A stretch of DNA of 64,000 bases from a virus. The stretch spans positions 64,001-128,000 of the IMG/VR virus record IMGVR_UViG_3300043444_000502; one strand, given 5' to 3'. The notes under the pieces are model-generated. The model was given only the letters and a program-made list of their open reading frames with translations. It searched no databases and was not told the origin of the DNA. Each line of letters starts with the position of its first letter. The stretch's first letter is position 1. This document shows positions 35,850 through 44,939 of the stretch, in pieces. The position numbers were made by a program, and so were the translations under genes.

Positions 35850-37187
35850 ATGTTTTTAGCTGAACAAGCACAACAAAAATGGTCTGAGGTTCTCGACCAC
35901 GCTGATCTTCCAAAGATCGCTGATCCATATAAGCGTGCAGTTACTGCCGTTATTCTAGAAAACCAAGAGAAAGCACTTGCTGAAGAGCGTGCACAATCTG
36001 GTTACATCACAGAAACAGCACACGCTAACGCAACTGGTGCTGGTATTTCTAACTTCGACCCAATCCTTATCAGTTTGGTTCGTCGTTCAATGCCTAACCT
36101 TATCGCTTATGACATCGCTGGTGTTCAACCAATGTCAGGTCCAACAGGTTTAATCTTCGCAATGCGTTCACGCTACGGCGCACAAAACGGTGCTGAAGCT
36201 CTTTACCAAGAAGCTGATACAGATTACTCTTCATCAAGCTTCAACGGTTCTACTGGTACTCCTAAGAACGGTACACACGGTGGTTCATCTGATTCTCTTC
36301 CAGGTACAGATGCTAACACTGATGGTGTTTCTGACGCTTTCGGAGTTGGTGGTGGTATGACTACAGCAGAAGCTGAAGCATTAGGTGATTCTTCTGCAAA
36401 TAGCTTCGCACAAATGGCATTCTCTATCGAGAAAGCAACTGTAACAGCTAAGACACGTGCGTTAAAAGCTGAGTACACAATGGAATTAGCACAAGACCTT
36501 AAAGCAGTTCATGGTCTTGACGCTGAAACTGAATTGGCTAACATCCTTTCAGCAGAAATTCTTGCTGAAATCAACCGTGAAGTTATCCGTACAATCAACG
36601 TTAAAGCTAAATTAGGTGCTCAAACATCTAACGTTACAGCTCCAGGCGTATTTGATCTTCAGTCAGATGCTGATGGTCGTTGGTCAGTTGAAAAGTTCAA
36701 GGGTCTTCTAGTTCAGATCGACCGTGAAGCTAACCAAATTGCTAAAGATACACGTCGTGGTAAAGGTAACTTCATCGTTTGTTCAAGCGATGTTGCTACT
36801 GCATTAGCTGCTTCTGGTATGTTAGTTTACAACCCAGCAATGTCTGTTGACTTAGCAGTTGACGACACTGGTAACACATTTGCTGGTGTTCTAAATGGCC
36901 GTATGAAGGTTTATATTGACCCATATGCAACAGCTGATTACATCACTGTTGGTTACCGTGGTACAAACCCATATGACGCTGGTATGTTCTATGCTCCATA
37001 CGTTCCATTAACAATGGTTCGTGCTGTGGATCAAGGTACATTCCAACCTAAGATCGGTTTCAAGACACGTTACGGTATGATCGCTAACCCATTCGCTGTT
37101 CCAGGTCAAACTGCTGCAAGCGATACAGGTGCTAACCGTTCTAACGTTTACTTCCGTATCTTCAAGGTTACTGGCCTATTAGGTTAA
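35850..37187 (+). CDS. 23: Major capsid protein gp23
   Basis: A 445-residue HK97-fold capsid protein (T4 gp23 is 521). Family blocks are QKWSEVLDHADLPKI at the start, SLVRRSMPNLIAYDIAGVQPM, and YRGTNPYDAGMFYAPYVPL near the end. Candidate gp21 cleavage sites follow Glu45 (LAE) and Glu55 (ITE) in the delta-like N-terminus. Strong RBS (AAAGGAA) and a strong terminator after it. Confidence 0.96.
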   Translation: MFLAEQAQQKWSEVLDHADLPKIADPYKRAVTAVILENQEKALAEERAQSGYITETAHANATGAGISNFDPILISLVRRSMPNLIAYDIAGVQPMSGPTGLIFAMRSRYGAQNGAEALYQEADTDYSSSSFNGSTGTPKNGTHGGSSDSLPGTDANTDGVSDAFGVGGGMTTAEAEALGDSSANSFAQMAFSIEKATVTAKTRALKAEYTMELAQDLKAVHGLDAETELANILSAEILAEINREVIRTINVKAKLGAQTSNVTAPGVFDLQSDADGRWSVEKFKGLLVQIDREANQIAKDTRRGKGNFIVCSSDVATALAASGMLVYNPAMSVDLAVDDTGNTFAGVLNGRMKVYIDPYATADYITVGYRGTNPYDAGMFYAPYVPLTMVRAVDQGTFQPKIGFKTRYGMIANPFAVPGQTAASDTGANRSNVYFRIFKVTGLLG

Positions 37188-37235
37188 TCAACCAAAAAGA
37201 ATCTTACATATAATAATAACTATAAGTAAGAATTT

Positions 37236-37263
37236 AAAGAGGGACTTCGGTCCCTCTTTTTTT
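37236..37263 (+). terminator. Strong rho-independent terminator after capsid gene
   Basis: AAAGAGGGAC, a TTCG tetraloop and GTCCCTCTTT form a 10-bp stem ending in seven T. The UUCG loop is one of the most stable RNA loops. It closes the head gene unit. Confidence 0.93.
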
Positions 37264-37276
37264 ATTTGGGCGAAGG

Positions 37277-37284
37277 TATAAATA
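37277..37284 (+). promoter_or_regulatory. T4-type late promoter box
   Basis: Exact TATAAATA 14 bases after the terminator and 25 bases before the ATG at 37309, giving this single tail gene its own late promoter. Confidence 0.8.
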
Positions 37285-37308
37285 GCTTTATCTTTTGGAG
37301 AATTTTAT

Positions 37309-37782
37309 ATGGCAGATCCAATTTTAACACAAAACAAGAATCCGTTAACAGTATCAGACGGTTTTAGATTAATATTTCAGCGTGCACCAAACGTTGAATT
37401 TTTCTTGCAAGAAATTTCATTGCCAGGTGTTTCGGTTAATGAAGTTGCAATTGCAAGACCGCATCTTAATGCTTATGTTCCAGGCGATAAATTAGTTTTT
37501 GAACCATTATCAGTACAAGTATTAGTATCTGAAGATATGGATAATTACAAAGAAATATTTGAATGGTTACAAACTAGTGTTGTAGAAAATGATACACCTA
37601 AAAAATATTCAGATATTACTTTGTATGTTTTAACAAGTAAAAATAATCCTAATAAACGAATTATTTTTAAAAATGCATTCCCTATATCAATTGGTGCAAT
37701 TAATTTTTCTGTGAAAGAATCAGAGATTGTTTATGGTACTATTGACATGTCATTTAGATATGACTACTTTACTTTTGAATAA
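37309..37782 (+). CDS. Tail tube-fold protein in the gene 3 position
   Basis: A 157-residue protein with tail-tube-like blocks (LQEISLPGVSVNEV, VPGDKLVFEPLSVQVLVSED, NYKEIFEWL). It is a diverged relative of gp19 at 31449 and may be a tube initiator (gp48/gp54-like) or the tail completion protein. In marine T4-like phages the gene after 23 is often annotated as gene 3, which argues for tail completion. It has its own late promoter between a terminator and the early-type uvsY promoter. Confidence 0.75.
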   Translation: MADPILTQNKNPLTVSDGFRLIFQRAPNVEFFLQEISLPGVSVNEVAIARPHLNAYVPGDKLVFEPLSVQVLVSEDMDNYKEIFEWLQTSVVENDTPKKYSDITLYVLTSKNNPNKRIIFKNAFPISIGAINFSVKESEIVYGTIDMSFRYDYFTFE

Positions 37783-37796
37783 AACTGTGGTATAAT
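37768..37796 (+). promoter_or_regulatory. Sigma70-like promoter, uvsY
   Basis: TTTACT, 17 bases, TATAAT, with TGTGG before the -10 (extended -10). It overlaps the 3' end of the upstream tail gene. First of eight matching promoters in the replication half. Confidence 0.82.
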
Positions 37797-37824
37797 TAAT
37801 AGTAAAAACTTTGGAATTTATAAC

Positions 37825-38274
37825 ATGCTAACTCTTGAACAAATTTTAGAACAGTGGAAAAAAGATTGCGAGATCGATGATATGGAACTCGACAAATCTT
37901 CACGTGAAACACCAAAACTACATGCAAAATATATTGAACTATTATCATTAGCTAAACTACAAAAGCAACGTAAAGATATGGAATTTAAACGCTTGCTAAA
38001 AGATAAATTCATGTGGTATAACGGTAAAATGGACAAAAATACAATGGATGAAAAAGGTTGGGAATACGATCCATTTGGTGGACTAATTAAACCGTTAAAG
38101 AGTGATATGGATTATTTTTATGAAAGTGATCCACAAATTCAAGCGCTTCAATCTCAAATTGAATATTGGAAGACTATGATAGATACTATATCAGAGATTG
38201 TTTCTAATATTACATGGAGACATCAAACTATTTCAAATATGATTAAGTGGCGACAGTTCACTTCAGGCGTATGA
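37825..38274 (+). CDS. uvsY: UvsY recombination mediator
   Basis: A 149-residue homologue of T4 UvsY (137 residues), which loads UvsX recombinase on gp32-coated single-stranded DNA. The helical layout, a KDKFMWYNGKMDK block and the QALQSQIEYWKTMIDTISEI region match the family. It starts behind a sigma70-like promoter and overlaps the next gene by 4 bases. UvsX itself is not in this window. Confidence 0.88.
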   Translation: MLTLEQILEQWKKDCEIDDMELDKSSRETPKLHAKYIELLSLAKLQKQRKDMEFKRLLKDKFMWYNGKMDKNTMDEKGWEYDPFGGLIKPLKSDMDYFYESDPQIQALQSQIEYWKTMIDTISEIVSNITWRHQTISNMIKWRQFTSGV

Positions 38275-38924
38275 TACCTACAATTGTTATTGATAATTTT
38301 TTCCCTCAACCAGATAATGTGCGAAATTATGCATTATCACTTAAAGAATGGCATGCTGATGAAGAGTTGAGATGGCCAGGAATTCGTACTAATAGTTTAC
38401 ATACCTTTGCGTTAGATAAACATGCAGAATTAGTATGGTCTATCTACAATTGTTTACCTCGTCATTTAGCTATGAAATATGGTTCATTTAAAAAATTTGA
38501 TGCGATGTTTCAAATTGTTAGCGAAGATTATATTGATGGTTGGATTCATGATGATGGTGCAGATTTAGATTTTGCGGGTTTAATTTACTTAAATAAAAAT
38601 CCGTGCGATGATAGCGGAACTTCAATATATCACCATATAACTGATGAATTAGAATATTTTGGTGAAGAAGAACGAGAACTAAAGAAAAAATTTCTATCTA
38701 AACCAGAACACCGCAGAGATTACGATTTATTAAAAAATAATAGACATTCACAGTTTAAAGAAGTTACTAAAATAGAAAATGTGTACAATAGATGTATCAT
38801 TTATGATGCATATGCTTGGCATAGAGCGAATAAATATTTTGGTAAAACAAAGGAAGATTCTAGATTGACACTAGTATTCTTCGGTAAATTTGATGATGGA
38901 CAAACTAACAATATCCAAAGTTAA
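38271..38924 (+). CDS. 2OG-Fe(II) oxygenase-like protein (DUF6445-like)
   Basis: A 217-residue protein. I chose the ATG at 38271 (ATGA overlap with uvsY). The iron site is visible as WIHDDG (His then Asp) and the distal WHRANKYFG, with Arg in SRLTLVFFG for 2-oxoglutarate. It resembles the DUF6445 group of small dioxygenase-like proteins. It sits between uvsY and uvsW, two recombination genes, and overlaps uvsW, so it is co-expressed early or middle. Substrate unknown. Confidence 0.72.
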   Translation: MIPTIVIDNFFPQPDNVRNYALSLKEWHADEELRWPGIRTNSLHTFALDKHAELVWSIYNCLPRHLAMKYGSFKKFDAMFQIVSEDYIDGWIHDDGADLDFAGLIYLNKNPCDDSGTSIYHHITDELEYFGEEERELKKKFLSKPEHRRDYDLLKNNRHSQFKEVTKIENVYNRCIIYDAYAWHRANKYFGKTKEDSRLTLVFFGKFDDGQTNNIQS

Positions 38925-40374
38925 TGATGTATTTTTAAGAATACAGTGTGAAAGCGGAGTTCGACAAGAACTTGCAGATTATTTTACATTTTATGTTCCT
39001 GGATACAAATTTATGCCTGCATTTAAAAATAAAATGTGGGATGGAAAAATTCGTTTGTATGATTTACGATCATTAACACTATATGTTGGTCTATATGAAT
39101 ATGTTAAAAAATTTGCTGAAGAACGCGGTTATCTAATTGAACAAAACTTTAGCGATAAAATTACAGAAGTAAATGAACAAGATTTAAAAACTTTTGTTGA
39201 TAAAGTTCTCCACTTACCATTCCCTCCAAGAGATTATCAGTATAGAGCCGTAACACATGGTTTACGCCATAAACGTTGTATGCTATTATCTCCAACTGCG
39301 AGTGGCAAATCTCTCATCATTTATATTTTAACACGATTTTTCTTAGAAGTACATAAGAATAAACGCATGTTGTTAATTGTTCCAACTACTTCATTAGTTG
39401 AACAAATGCGCACTGATTTTTTACAATATGCTCAAAATGATGACGCGTTTGATGATTCATGGATGCATGTCATTTACAGCGGAAAAGAAAAACAAACTGC
39501 AGCAAAAATTGTAATTACTACTTGGCAATCAGTTTATAAAATGCCTAAAGAGTGGTTTGAACAATTTGGCATGGTTGTTGGTGATGAAGCTCATACATTT
39601 AAAGCAAAATCATTAACAAGTATTTTAGAAAAAATGACAGATTGTCCATATCGCTTTGGTATGACAGGCACATTAGATGGTACATTAACTCATAAACTCG
39701 TTTTAGAAGGTTTATTTGGTACAGTATATCAAGTTACAACTACTAAAGCTTTGATGGATGCAGAACAACTTGCTAAATTAAATATCAATTGTTTAGTTTT
39801 AAAATATTCTGATGAAGAATGCCAATATGTAAAAGATAAAACATATTCTGAAGAAATTGATTTTATAATTGCACATGAAAAACGCAATAGATTTGTACGC
39901 AATTTAGCAGTTGCACAAGAAGGTAATACTCTTGTATTGTTTAATCGTGTTGAAAAACATGGTAAACCATTATTTAATATGATTAGAGAAAAAGCAGCAG
40001 ATACAAGAAAAGTATTTTATGTATCTGGAGAAACTGCAGTAGATGACAGAGAGTCTATTCGTGCTATCACCGAAAAAGAAAAGAATGCAATTATCGTAGC
40101 ATCGCTTGGCACTTTTTCAACTGGTATTAACATACGTAATTTGCATAATATCATTTTCGCATCTCCATCAAAATCTCAAGTTAAAGTGCTCCAATCAATT
40201 GGTCGTGGTTTAAGAAAATCAGATGATGGTAGAGATACTGTGCTTTATGATATTTGTGATGATTTACATTGGAAGACTAAAAAGAACTTCACTTTGGTCC
40301 ATGCTGGTATCAGAGTACAAATATATACTAAAGAGCAATTTGATTATAAAATTCACGAGGTAAAAATAACATGA
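38896..40374 (+). CDS. uvsW: UvsW DNA/RNA helicase
   Basis: A 492-residue superfamily 2 helicase. Two in-frame ATGs (38893, 38896) are possible. The N-terminal domain has KFMPAFKNKMWDGKIRLYD, the UvsW signature, followed by Walker A SPTASGKS (about 131), DEAH (about 229), GMTGT and the motif VI IGRGLRKSDDG. UvsW drives fork regression and Holliday junction migration and unwinds R-loops at T4 origins. Confidence 0.94.
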   Translation: MDKLTISKVNDVFLRIQCESGVRQELADYFTFYVPGYKFMPAFKNKMWDGKIRLYDLRSLTLYVGLYEYVKKFAEERGYLIEQNFSDKITEVNEQDLKTFVDKVLHLPFPPRDYQYRAVTHGLRHKRCMLLSPTASGKSLIIYILTRFFLEVHKNKRMLLIVPTTSLVEQMRTDFLQYAQNDDAFDDSWMHVIYSGKEKQTAAKIVITTWQSVYKMPKEWFEQFGMVVGDEAHTFKAKSLTSILEKMTDCPYRFGMTGTLDGTLTHKLVLEGLFGTVYQVTTTKALMDAEQLAKLNINCLVLKYSDEECQYVKDKTYSEEIDFIIAHEKRNRFVRNLAVAQEGNTLVLFNRVEKHGKPLFNMIREKAADTRKVFYVSGETAVDDRESIRAITEKEKNAIIVASLGTFSTGINIRNLHNIIFASPSKSQVKVLQSIGRGLRKSDDGRDTVLYDICDDLHWKTKKNFTLVHAGIRVQIYTKEQFDYKIHEVKIT

Positions 40375-40781
40375 TTAATTATTTGCCACGCGACATTAGA
40401 CAAATAAAACTTGTTAATGGTGAAGAACTATTAACAGAAGTAGTTGGTGAAGATTCTGCAGAATTGTTGATTCGTAATCCACTAAAAGTACATAGAGAGC
40501 GTATGCAAATAAATGATATTGCCCGCGAAGCAAATATGTTTACTAGATGGATGGGGTTTTCTGATAATGATGAGCATATTCTTAAGAAAGAATTTGTTAT
40601 CATTCAAGATATTGTTAATGATGCGGTAGCGTTGTATTATAATAAAATGACAGCTAATATTCTAGAAGATCAAGTTAATCCAATATCAAGCGCTGATGAA
40701 GCTTCTGATCCAGATTTAGTAAAGAGCACAATTAATTATGTTGAACCAGATGATACTGATGAAGGTCCAACTTATCACTAG
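40371..40781 (+). CDS. Sm-like fold protein
   Basis: A 136-residue protein. The first 55 residues (IRQIKLVNGEELLTEVVGE, then NPLKVH) look like the strand order of an Lsm/Sm domain, followed by an acidic tail. A related protein lies at 54753. Such Sm-like proteins are common unknowns in marine T4-like phages and might bind RNA. ATGA overlap with uvsW. Confidence 0.65.
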   Translation: MINYLPRDIRQIKLVNGEELLTEVVGEDSAELLIRNPLKVHRERMQINDIAREANMFTRWMGFSDNDEHILKKEFVIIQDIVNDAVALYYNKMTANILEDQVNPISSADEASDPDLVKSTINYVEPDDTDEGPTYH

Positions 40782-40790
40782 GATTATATT

Positions 40791-41420
40791 ATGGAATTTG
40801 AACATTATTTTCACGAATTAAAATCACCTGGATATATCACGGCTAAAGTGCCTGCAGAAATTATGCGAGTATTTGATAATGCAGTGAATGATGTAAAGCT
40901 AAACGGCGGTCAAGATATGGCACATAGATTAGCTGGTCATCTCGATAATCAAATCAATTTGATGAATAGAAAAGATTGTGTTGACGCTATCACGCCATTT
41001 GTATATGACTTAGCTCGTTTATATGATATGCGCTTTGATTATATGCGTAGATTTCAAACGCGTGAAGATGATCAATTGCTATATCTACAAGCGCTATGGT
41101 TAAATTTGCAAAAGAAACATGAATTCAATCCATTGCATAAACATGGTGGTGTATATTCATTTGCTATATGGCATACTATTCCATATGATATTAATGATGA
41201 AATAAATATGTTTAAGACAAAACATAGTAAAGCATCTTGCTTTGAATTTGGATATGTTGATGCGTTAGGTTTGCAACAATTTGAAACTATACCAGTCAAT
41301 AAATCGTATGAAGGTGTAATATGTTTCTTTCCAGCAGTACTTCATCACGGCGTATATCCATTCTTTACTAGTGATGACTATAGAATAAGTATTGCTGGTA
41401 ACTTATACTTTAAATCATAA
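40791..41420 (+). CDS. 2OG-Fe(II) oxygenase-like protein
   Basis: A 209-residue protein with FNPLHKHGGVYSFAIWH (metal-site His pair in the HxH style) and a distal AVLHHGVYPF followed by YRISIAGNL, where Arg would hold 2-oxoglutarate. Marine T4-like phages often carry this type. It follows the Sm-like gene by 9 bases and ends the uvsY-uvsW unit. Confidence 0.75.
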   Translation: MEFEHYFHELKSPGYITAKVPAEIMRVFDNAVNDVKLNGGQDMAHRLAGHLDNQINLMNRKDCVDAITPFVYDLARLYDMRFDYMRRFQTREDDQLLYLQALWLNLQKKHEFNPLHKHGGVYSFAIWHTIPYDINDEINMFKTKHSKASCFEFGYVDALGLQQFETIPVNKSYEGVICFFPAVLHHGVYPFFTSDDYRISIAGNLYFKS

Positions 41421-41505
41421 TAAAGGTTATACCTCTGGCCCTGGGGGTAGATAAATTATATCATAAAAATATCCTGTTGTACATAGGCCCCCCGTAAAAA
41501 AATAT

Positions 41506-41534
41506 TGTACTTTTGTTAAAAAATATGTTATAAT
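41506..41534 (+). promoter_or_regulatory. Sigma70-like promoter, gene 55
   Basis: TGTACT, 17 bases, TATAAT. The -10 lacks the TGTGG extension seen in the other copies. It starts the unit 55-47-46-def. A TGTACATAGGCC site lies just upstream (41478-41489). Confidence 0.78.
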
Positions 41535-41576
41535 ACATTATGTGTCCTAATTTTTTAGTTGGAGTGAAATGATAAG

Positions 41577-42179
41577 ATGTCTGAACCTAAGGCTCGTCCC
41601 CATTATGTGGACAACAAGAAGTTTGGCAAAGCATTAGAAGAATACGCAATCGTAGTTAATAAAGCTAAAGCTGACAACAAACCAATCCCTACAGTACCAA
41701 ACTATATCGCAGAATGCTTTCTGAAAATTGCAGAAGGTTTATCACATAAAGTCAACTTCATTCGATACACATATCGAGAAGAGATGGTTATGGACGCGGT
41801 TGAGAACTGTTTACGTGCTATCACAAACTATAATCCAAATGCTGAAACTAGAACTGGTACACAAAATGCCTTTTCTTATTTTACACAAATTTGTTTCTTT
41901 GCCTTTTTAAGGAGAATCGAAAAAGAAAAGAAACAACAAGACATTAAATTCAAATTCATTGAACAGTGTGGTGTTGAAGAGTTTATTGCAAATATTGAAG
42001 GTGATGATACTCATAGCGAACAAGCATTCATAGATTCTTTAAGAGAACGTATTTCAAAAGTTAGAGAAAAAGATGGTGCTATTAAAGAATTCAGTAAAAA
42101 AGAAAAACAAAATAAAGCTTTAGAATTGTTTATGACAGATGAGTTAGTGGAATTTATTAATGAAAATTGCAATTCTTAA
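41577..42179 (+). CDS. 55: Late sigma factor gp55
   Basis: A 200-residue homologue of T4 gp55 (185 residues). The region 2-like block YREEMVMDAVENCLRAITNYNP and the FSYFTQICFFAFLRRIEKEK helix are diagnostic. gp55 directs host RNA polymerase to TATAAATA boxes with the clamp gp45, both represented in this window. Overlaps gene 47 by 20 bases. Confidence 0.93.
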   Translation: MSEPKARPHYVDNKKFGKALEEYAIVVNKAKADNKPIPTVPNYIAECFLKIAEGLSHKVNFIRYTYREEMVMDAVENCLRAITNYNPNAETRTGTQNAFSYFTQICFFAFLRRIEKEKKQQDIKFKFIEQCGVEEFIANIEGDDTHSEQAFIDSLRERISKVREKDGAIKEFSKKEKQNKALELFMTDELVEFINENCNS

Positions 42180-43221
42180 CGATACACATTGTGGTGCTCG
42201 TAATTCATCTGATATCTTTATGGATTATCAGGAAAAATTTTATACAGATGTTTTCTTTCCATATTTGATAGAAAATCATATCACTGAAATTATTCATTTG
42301 GGTGATTATTATGAACATCGTAAATATGTAAACTTTAAAGCATTAGAACACAATCGTAAAGTTTTCTTGGAAAAATTACGTGAACATAAAATTCATATGA
42401 GAATTATTCCAGGCAATCATGATGTATTTTATAAAAATACGAATGAATTATGTTCATTAAAAGAACTAATGGGTTATTATGTTGATTGTGTTACAATTGA
42501 AATGGAACCAATTGTTGTTGAAGAATATGATATACCAATTGCATTAGTGCCATGGATCAATGCAGAAAATTATGCTAATACGATGGAGTTTATTAAAAAC
42601 TGTAAAGCATCGATTATTGGAGGACACTTTGAATTTTCTGGATTCGAAATGTATAAGGGGATTCCTAATCCTCATGGTATGGATACATCTAACTTTGCTA
42701 GATTTGAAACCGTATTATCTGGCCATTTTCACACTAAGTCTTCTCGCGACAACATTCATTATCTTGGTTCTCAAATGGAATTTACTTGGGGTGATTGCGA
42801 TGATCCAAAATATTTTCATATTTTAGATACACAAACACGTGAAATTGTTGCAGTTAATAATCCATATACACTTCATAAAAAAGTAGTGTACAATGATGAA
42901 AAAATGGATTATAATAATTATGATGTAACAAAATTAGATAATCAATTTGTAAAAGTCATCGTTGAAAAGAAAAGTGATTTTTTTGCATTTGATCGTTTTA
43001 TTGATCGTATTCAACAACGTCCAATTTATGAATTAAAAATAGCTGAATCTTTTACAGAATATTTGGGTGATAATGTAGAAGATGATGAAATTGAGTTGGA
43101 TGATACACAAGTTTTATTAGATTCTTATGTTGAAGCAGTTGACACAGAAGCTGATAAAGAAAAATTAAAAACTCTACTAAGAGGTTTATACGTAGAGGCT
43201 CAAACCGCAGAAGTTATATAA
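42160..43221 (+). CDS. 47: Recombination nuclease subunit gp47 (Mre11/SbcD family)
   Basis: A 353-residue metallophosphoesterase. Visible metal-site motifs are LNDTHCG near the start, LGDYYEHR, PGNHD and GHFH. With gp46 it resects double-strand breaks for recombination-dependent replication. It overlaps gene 55 by 20 bases and gene 46 by one. Confidence 0.94.
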   Translation: MKIAILNDTHCGARNSSDIFMDYQEKFYTDVFFPYLIENHITEIIHLGDYYEHRKYVNFKALEHNRKVFLEKLREHKIHMRIIPGNHDVFYKNTNELCSLKELMGYYVDCVTIEMEPIVVEEYDIPIALVPWINAENYANTMEFIKNCKASIIGGHFEFSGFEMYKGIPNPHGMDTSNFARFETVLSGHFHTKSSRDNIHYLGSQMEFTWGDCDDPKYFHILDTQTREIVAVNNPYTLHKKVVYNDEKMDYNNYDVTKLDNQFVKVIVEKKSDFFAFDRFIDRIQQRPIYELKIAESFTEYLGDNVEDDEIELDDTQVLLDSYVEAVDTEADKEKLKTLLRGLYVEAQTAEVI

Positions 43222-44939
43222 TGGCATCTATTATCTTTAAAACTGTACGATGGAAAAATTTCTTAAGTACAGGAGATCAATTTACAGAAATTCAATTGGA
43301 TCGCAACGATAGTACTCTTATCGTCGGTCAAAACGGCGCAGGTAAGAGTACGTTGCTTGATGCGTTATCATTTGGTTTATTTGGAAAACCATATCGTAAT
43401 ATTCTTAAACCACAATTAGTTAATTCTATCAATGGAAAACAGTGTGTGGTTGAAGTTGAATTTAGTGTTGGTGCAGCAGAATTTAAAATTATTCGTGGTA
43501 TTAAACCAAACACTTTTGAGATTTATCAAAATGGTAAAATGATAAATCAAGATTCTAATACACGTGACTATCAAGCATTCCTCGAACAAAATGTTTTGAA
43601 GTTAAATCATAAATCGTTCCATCAAATTGTTGTCATTGGATCTGCTTCTTTTACTCCTTTTATGCAGCTTCCAACTGGACAACGTAGAACTATTATTGAG
43701 GAATTGCTTGATATTCAAGTGTTTTCTAGAATGAACCAAATTCTCAAAGAGAAAATGGCAAGACTGAAGGAACAAATTGCAGATGTTAATACACAACTCG
43801 AGCTTATTGGTGAAAAGATTAGATTACAAAACAAGTATATTTCCGATGTCGAATCACTTGCAAAAGACCAGATTCTTGATAAGCAGAATTCCATCGCAGA
43901 CTACCAGAATAGCATACGGAATTTACAAGACCAAAACTCTGAACTTTCGCAAAAGTTGGAGTTACTTATTCAACGACAAAAAGATCTCAAAGCAGTTACA
44001 AATAAGAAACAAAAAATGGTCGGATTTGGAAGTAAGTTTGAATCTACCCTCAAGACATTGCAAGACGACAGAGCTTTTTTTGTGGAAAATACTTCTTGCC
44101 CAACCTGTTCTCAAGAAATATCTGCCGAAACACGGGAAAGCCACGTGCATCGATGCGATAATAAGATCGGGGAAATTACTCAAGGTATTGAGAAGCTCAA
44201 GGAAGAATTAGAAGTTGTTCTTAACCAAGAAACTTCATTAATGTCAGACATCGAATCATTTCAACAGTCTCAAATGGATATTGTTGCAAATAATGCTTCA
44301 ATTTCTGCGCTGCAAAAAGCCATTGATAAATTAGAAAAAGAAATTTTAAATATTGAAGGTACTGATGGAGATGTTAGTGCAGCTCATGGTGATTTAAAAA
44401 TATTGCATGAACAAAAAGAAAAATTAGCTGAATTGAAGTTATCGCAAATCGATCAACAAAATTACAATCATATTGTAAATGAAATGTTGAAAGATACAGG
44501 TATAAAAACAAAGATTGTTAAACAATATCTACCAGTAATTAATAAATTAGTAAATCAATATTTACAAATCTTAGACTTTTTTGTATTATTCAACTTAGAT
44601 GAATCTTTCAATGAAACAATTAAATCTCGTCATCGCGATGATTTTTCTTATGCAAGTTTCTCTGAGGGCGAGAAACAGCGTATTGATTTAAGTCTACTCT
44701 TCACATGGCGTCAAATTGCCAAAATGAAGAATTCTGCTAATACAAACCTTCTAATCTTAGATGAAACATTTGATTCATCACTAGATAATGATGGTATTGA
44801 TAATCTAATGAAAATTTTAAACACAGTTACTGTTGATACAAATGTGTTTATTATTTCTCATAAAGGTGATGTGCTAGATTCTAAATTTAGACACAAAATT
44901 GAATTTATTAAAGAACGAAACTTTTCAAGGATTAAATAA
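43221..44939 (+). CDS. 46: Recombination nuclease ATPase gp46 (Rad50/SbcC family)
   Basis: A 572-residue SMC-like ATPase. Walker A GQNGAGKST near residue 36, a CPTC zinc-hook motif near 292 flanked by coiled coils, an SFSEGEKQR signature near 475 and Walker B LLILDETFD near 509. The central coiled-coil part (43790-44220) has a clearly different codon choice (more CAG, AAG, GAC) from both ends. Confidence 0.95.
   Translation: MASIIFKTVRWKNFLSTGDQFTEIQLDRNDSTLIVGQNGAGKSTLLDALSFGLFGKPYRNILKPQLVNSINGKQCVVEVEFSVGAAEFKIIRGIKPNTFEIYQNGKMINQDSNTRDYQAFLEQNVLKLNHKSFHQIVVIGSASFTPFMQLPTGQRRTIIEELLDIQVFSRMNQILKEKMARLKEQIADVNTQLELIGEKIRLQNKYISDVESLAKDQILDKQNSIADYQNSIRNLQDQNSELSQKLELLIQRQKDLKAVTNKKQKMVGFGSKFESTLKTLQDDRAFFVENTSCPTCSQEISAETRESHVHRCDNKIGEITQGIEKLKEELEVVLNQETSLMSDIESFQQSQMDIVANNASISALQKAIDKLEKEILNIEGTDGDVSAAHGDLKILHEQKEKLAELKLSQIDQQNYNHIVNEMLKDTGIKTKIVKQYLPVINKLVNQYLQILDFFVLFNLDESFNETIKSRHRDDFSYASFSEGEKQRIDLSLLFTWRQIAKMKNSANTNLLILDETFDSSLDNDGIDNLMKILNTVTVDTNVFIISHKGDVLDSKFRHKIEFIKERNFSRIK

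Noticed and set aside
43777-44211. 144-residue plus-strand frame inside gene 46
   Set aside because: It is a +1 shadow of the coiled-coil region. The gene 46 frame runs through with intact zinc hook and Walker motifs.
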